Source: Leucogyrophana mollusca
Taxonomy: Eukaryota; Basidiomycota; Agaricomycetes; Boletales
Direction: 5' to 3'
Assembly (NCBI GenBank): GCA_021014945.1
Contig: MU266515.1
Span: 1 to 57,336, forward strand
DNA: 57,336 nt
In this document: piece after piece, positions 54,198-57,336 of the stretch
Layout: every line of letters begins with the position of its first letter
Position numbering within the stretch: the first letter of the stretch is position 1
The notes under the pieces: model-generated
What the model saw: the letters and a program-made list of their open reading frames with translations, nothing else
Told to the model about the DNA's origin: nothing
Databases searched by the model: none
Made by a program: the position numbers and the translations under genes

Positions 54198-56805
54198 TCA
54201 TGCTTGCTGCGAAGGATCGGGAGGCGACGGACTCGGGTGTCGCACTGTGGCCGCAGGCCTTACATATCTCTGTGCGTCTGCCGCCGTCCGCTTCAGTCCG
54301 ACAATAAACTCAATCATCCGTCGTTCGATGCCCGCCCACATTGCCCAAAACACGAATACGGTGACAACGGCCCAGCCGAGACCCATAGTCACCAATGTCA
54401 CCGGCTCCGTCGATTGAAAGATGACGAAAGCTAGCGCCACGATGAACCAAACCATGCTGGAGTAAAGAATAATCAATTAAGTGGCCTGGGTCAACCAGAC
54501 AACGCCGAAAGACTTACGCCCACATCAGCAGCGCATATGGTAGGCTGTACATCACGCTCAGTGCCTCCGTGCCAAACACCGACCGAGTCATCCTATTCAA
54601 AAATGCAGCCTGAAAAAAAAGTCAAAAACTATAACAAGTGTTAGAAGGGGGCCATTGACCGCTTTTGTCACCGACTCGCCCCCTTGGCTTCGATTCTGGT
54701 CCGCAAGGATTAAGGAAAGCACTAAAGAGCTTACTGCTGCCAAGGCAGATAGGTATATTGTGACCGTAGCGAAGGATTGTGATTGTTGCGATGCAGCATC
54801 GACTCCTGGGACGGCTAAAAAGCTGACGTCGACCGCCAACATCACGGTAGACTGGTATAACATGAGCGAGGTCTATAACGCGAGAAGGCACTAGAAGGCA
54901 TACATAGATCGTGAAGCCATTCCACTCGCTATTCAGTTGGTTGATGAAAGCTTTCCAGCGAGGCGCGTTGATTATTTTATCGACCCAGATTCCGCGGAGC
55001 CCCCGAGAATGAACTGCGGGGCCTCCGAAGAGGAACGGATTGAGGAACCTGAATAGGATTGAGTTGGGCTGCTCGGGGCCCTGCTTGTAGATCGACCGGT
55101 CGGCGTCTAGGCGGGCACCAGGCTGCCCGTGGAAATTGAAGAATCTTGTGTGAGCTGAGAGGCGTTCAGCAAGAAGTGTGGCACTGGTGCATCGAAATCA
55201 TACCAAACTGTCGATTTATCCGTGCTTAGAAAGGGTATATGAATGTTTGACCACCAGTAGTCAGGTCAAGCATACCTATCACTGCATTGTAATGAGGGCT
55301 GCAACCGTCGATATCCTCTAATGCCCAATGCACCCTATATCAGAAAGATACAATGTCATTCACAAAACGCGTACCTTGTATGTGAGGCAGGAGGTCGAGC
55401 AACTTCTGAAGCTCGTCTTGTTGGAAGGGTACGAGTGAGGTGTCCGACATAACCGTTTCTTTTCGCGCGATAATTGCCATGAGTTGACGATAAGAAATGA
55501 AACTCACCTGCGACGGCATGCACTAGGTTATGCCTTACTTCGTCGAACATAGCCTGGGTTAGTTTCTCAGTGTTGGGATACATCTCGCAATGCCACCTAG
55601 GCGCTGACTATTCATTATATGCGAGTAGACGCACTGGTAAGGAAATAAAGTAATTAGATGGTTGTCTCTGGATTTCAAGAAAGCGGAACGAACATTGTAT
55701 GAAGGCGACTTGCCAGTACTGATGCTCCAATGCGTATCCTGAAGAAGATAAGATGGAAGGATTTGCGTAAGGAACGTTTTGACGCACGGAGCTGATGAGT
55801 GTGCTTCAGCCCCTTGACGTTGTCGAGTATGGATTCTGCTAAAAAGTGATGCACCCAAAAGAGGCATCTATTACCATGGTGGACAAAATAGTAAGAGCAT
55901 TCTTTTCGCTCTTTGTTCATCCTGATCACCAATGGCGCATTAATTCGCAAATCTGGGTCAGTCACCTTGCTGCGCAAAACGTCCGCGCAAGAAGTGAGTG
56001 TGGCCTCATTATGACTGAGACATATATCAACGTCCGTAAAGATCCTCTGTCATTCAATTACTATTAACAGCATTTGCAACTCGCTCTATAAAGACTTACT
56101 CGATGTTCGTGATAGAAGTAAAGAGCGCCTTCCGGGTGAACAAGAGCAGACCATCCAGGAGCTTCTTGCATGTCCCTGGGACTATGAAACGGTATGACTA
56201 TGCGTCCAGTGACATGGATGTACATCACGTACTCGGAAAGGTTTACTTTTTCGGGAGACAGCTTTACAGAGGTAGCTCGATTGTCCCTGACGATACCAGT
56301 AGTGGGAGCTGAGGTCGGTTCAGATAGAGGGAAGAATTGTGACTCACACAATACCAGGTCTATCATATCTACCAAGCTTTGAAGCGATGAGCATTTTGAA
56401 TTCGGGCGCACAAAAAGCTGGCGCGGGTGGCATTAACGTTGCTGGTACCAGGGAGTCGTTTGAGCTCGTGTCATGGGTGGAAGTGCTGGGTGAATGCGGC
56501 GGTATTGTTTCGGGAACAGCAGGTTGCGACAGCGGGCATTGCTCATGAAGTGGGGACAGGGATGCCGTTAGAGGTTGGGGTGTGGACATAGGGCAGACGT
56601 AATATTCGGAATGGCCGGGTTGTCGGTCATCGATGCGCTCGGAACTGGTCAATCCCATCACACTACTCGACTTCTCACCCGCGAATTTGAATCGGCGGAG
56701 CCATACTACCACGAGGTGTACGAAGAGGCGAGAGCAAGACCTAAATATCAACCTCAGACATTCCAGCAGTCGTTTCAGGGAAGCAGGGCCTCGCAAAAGA
56801 GCCAT
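54198..56805 (-). CDS. large WW-like/C-terminal-membrane protein, basidiomycete family (member 2)
   Basis: Diverged paralog of the gene at 46.3-49.6 kb. The N-terminus MALLRGPASLKRLLECLRLI leads into a shorter Ser/Pro-rich region. The WW-like module reads PGWSALVHPEGALYFYHEH, followed by RIFTDVDIC, SYYFVHHGNRCLFWVHHFLA, KLTQAMFDEVRHNLVHAVAG, FFNFHGQPGARLDADRSIYK, FLFGGPAVHSRGLRGIWVDK and RWKAFINQLNSEWNGFTIYS. The membrane end is VMLAVDVSFLAVPGVDAASQ, IYLSALAAVSSLVLSLILAD, MVWFIVALAFVIF and VTMGLGWAVVTVFVFWAMWA, closing with DPSQQA. Exon joins keep frame throughout. One putative intron around 56210-56250 is very short (35 nt) and may instead be coding. Function unknown. Confidence 0.72.
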
Positions 56806-57336
56806 GAAGAAAAGGGGCCCGCTGCTGAGGAAATCTTTGGAGGTGATGGGCAAGAGCACGCACACAGCACTTGTACAGCACTTCCAGCGATCCCCACGAG
56901 CCTGAGCGCTAACCTAATCTCCAAAAAAGTTGCAATAAGTGACTTACCTGTGCTGCCTGGTACCCACAACTCATGTCTCAAGCTCCTTGTCGTATCATGA
57001 CGTCCCACATTTCCTTTAGACTGGTGACCAGCCCGTGCTATGAGGCAAGCCGTCGATAGACGGACTGGTAAAACTGAGTTTAAATCTAGAGGCAGCGCGG
57101 ATTGTGACCGAATCGGGAAGCAGGAACTTAGCATGGCTTAGTAAGCTGAGGTTAAGCACAAGCTAAGTATTTCGTCGAAGTTTAAGTCCTCAGTCAGAAC
57201 TACTGCTGTGGTGAGCGACAATCGACGTCCTGTGGACTCGGCACAAACGGAACGGTCTAAACGAAACTTCTCTCTTCAAACTATGCTTTTGGACTGGTCT
57301 CCATCATTTGCTTCGGGGTCTGTCAACCTGCTGCTG
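56806..57336. other. right-edge flank, nothing recognised
   Basis: Upstream region of the second WW-like membrane gene. A minus-strand frame at 56775-57134 is open, but its sequence lacks family features and it is separated from the preferred start. Confidence 0.4.

Overview
The window reads as nuclear DNA of a basidiomycete mushroom-type fungus (Agaricomycetes). The evidence is many 50-60 nt GT-AG introns, genes on both strands at high density, and families typical of that class: a DUF6534 seven-helix membrane protein, two large WW-like/C-terminal-membrane proteins and a fungal SRPK-type kinase. No ribosomal RNA, tRNA, CRISPR array or intact transposon was recognised. All gene models were spliced by hand from the sequence, so individual exon edges are approximate, although most joins restore conserved motifs in frame.

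Layout. 0-2 kb: the C-terminal part of a large helical protein that probably runs off the left edge. 2.2-3.7 kb: DUF6534 membrane protein. 3.7-8 kb: gene-poor. 8-11.5 kb: two tandem extended short-chain reductases (SDR1, SDR2). 12-20.4 kb: SRPK-like kinase, a TauD-type dioxygenase convergent with a CmcJ/NvfI-type enzyme, and an amino-acid transporter. 21-28.4 kb: housekeeping-like block with an Sld3-like replication regulator, an intronless rhodanese with a bacterial look, the Rab geranylgeranyltransferase beta subunit (BET2) and an uncharacterised nuclear-looking protein. 28.8-33.9 kb: two tandem secreted berberine-bridge-type FAD oxidases, the second a pseudogene. 34.6-41 kb: AlkB-like dioxygenase, a large unknown membrane protein and SUMO. 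41.7-45.9 kb: a third FAD oxidase divergent from a third reductase (SDR3). 46.3-49.6 kb and 54.2-56.8 kb: two members of one WW-like membrane family. Between them lie about 3 kb of gene-poor DNA and a secreted protein made almost wholly of KGYDDG repeats.

How the genes may work together. The same two enzyme families, secreted FAD oxidases and NAD(P)-dependent reductases, each occur three times, and the third pair is divergent around one intergenic region. With the TauD and CmcJ-type enzymes nearby this is a redox-rich neighbourhood, but no polyketide, peptide or terpene synthase was seen, so a biosynthetic cluster remains a hypothesis.

The most unusual observations are: the nonsense codon inside the FAD-attachment motif of the middle oxidase; a short poly(A) retro-insertion with target-site duplication and a new upstream ORF in the leader of the third oxidase; a 9-nt microexon kept in all three reductases; several GC-AG introns; the 18-bp-repeat secreted protein with dibasic sites; and the bacterial-type rhodanese.
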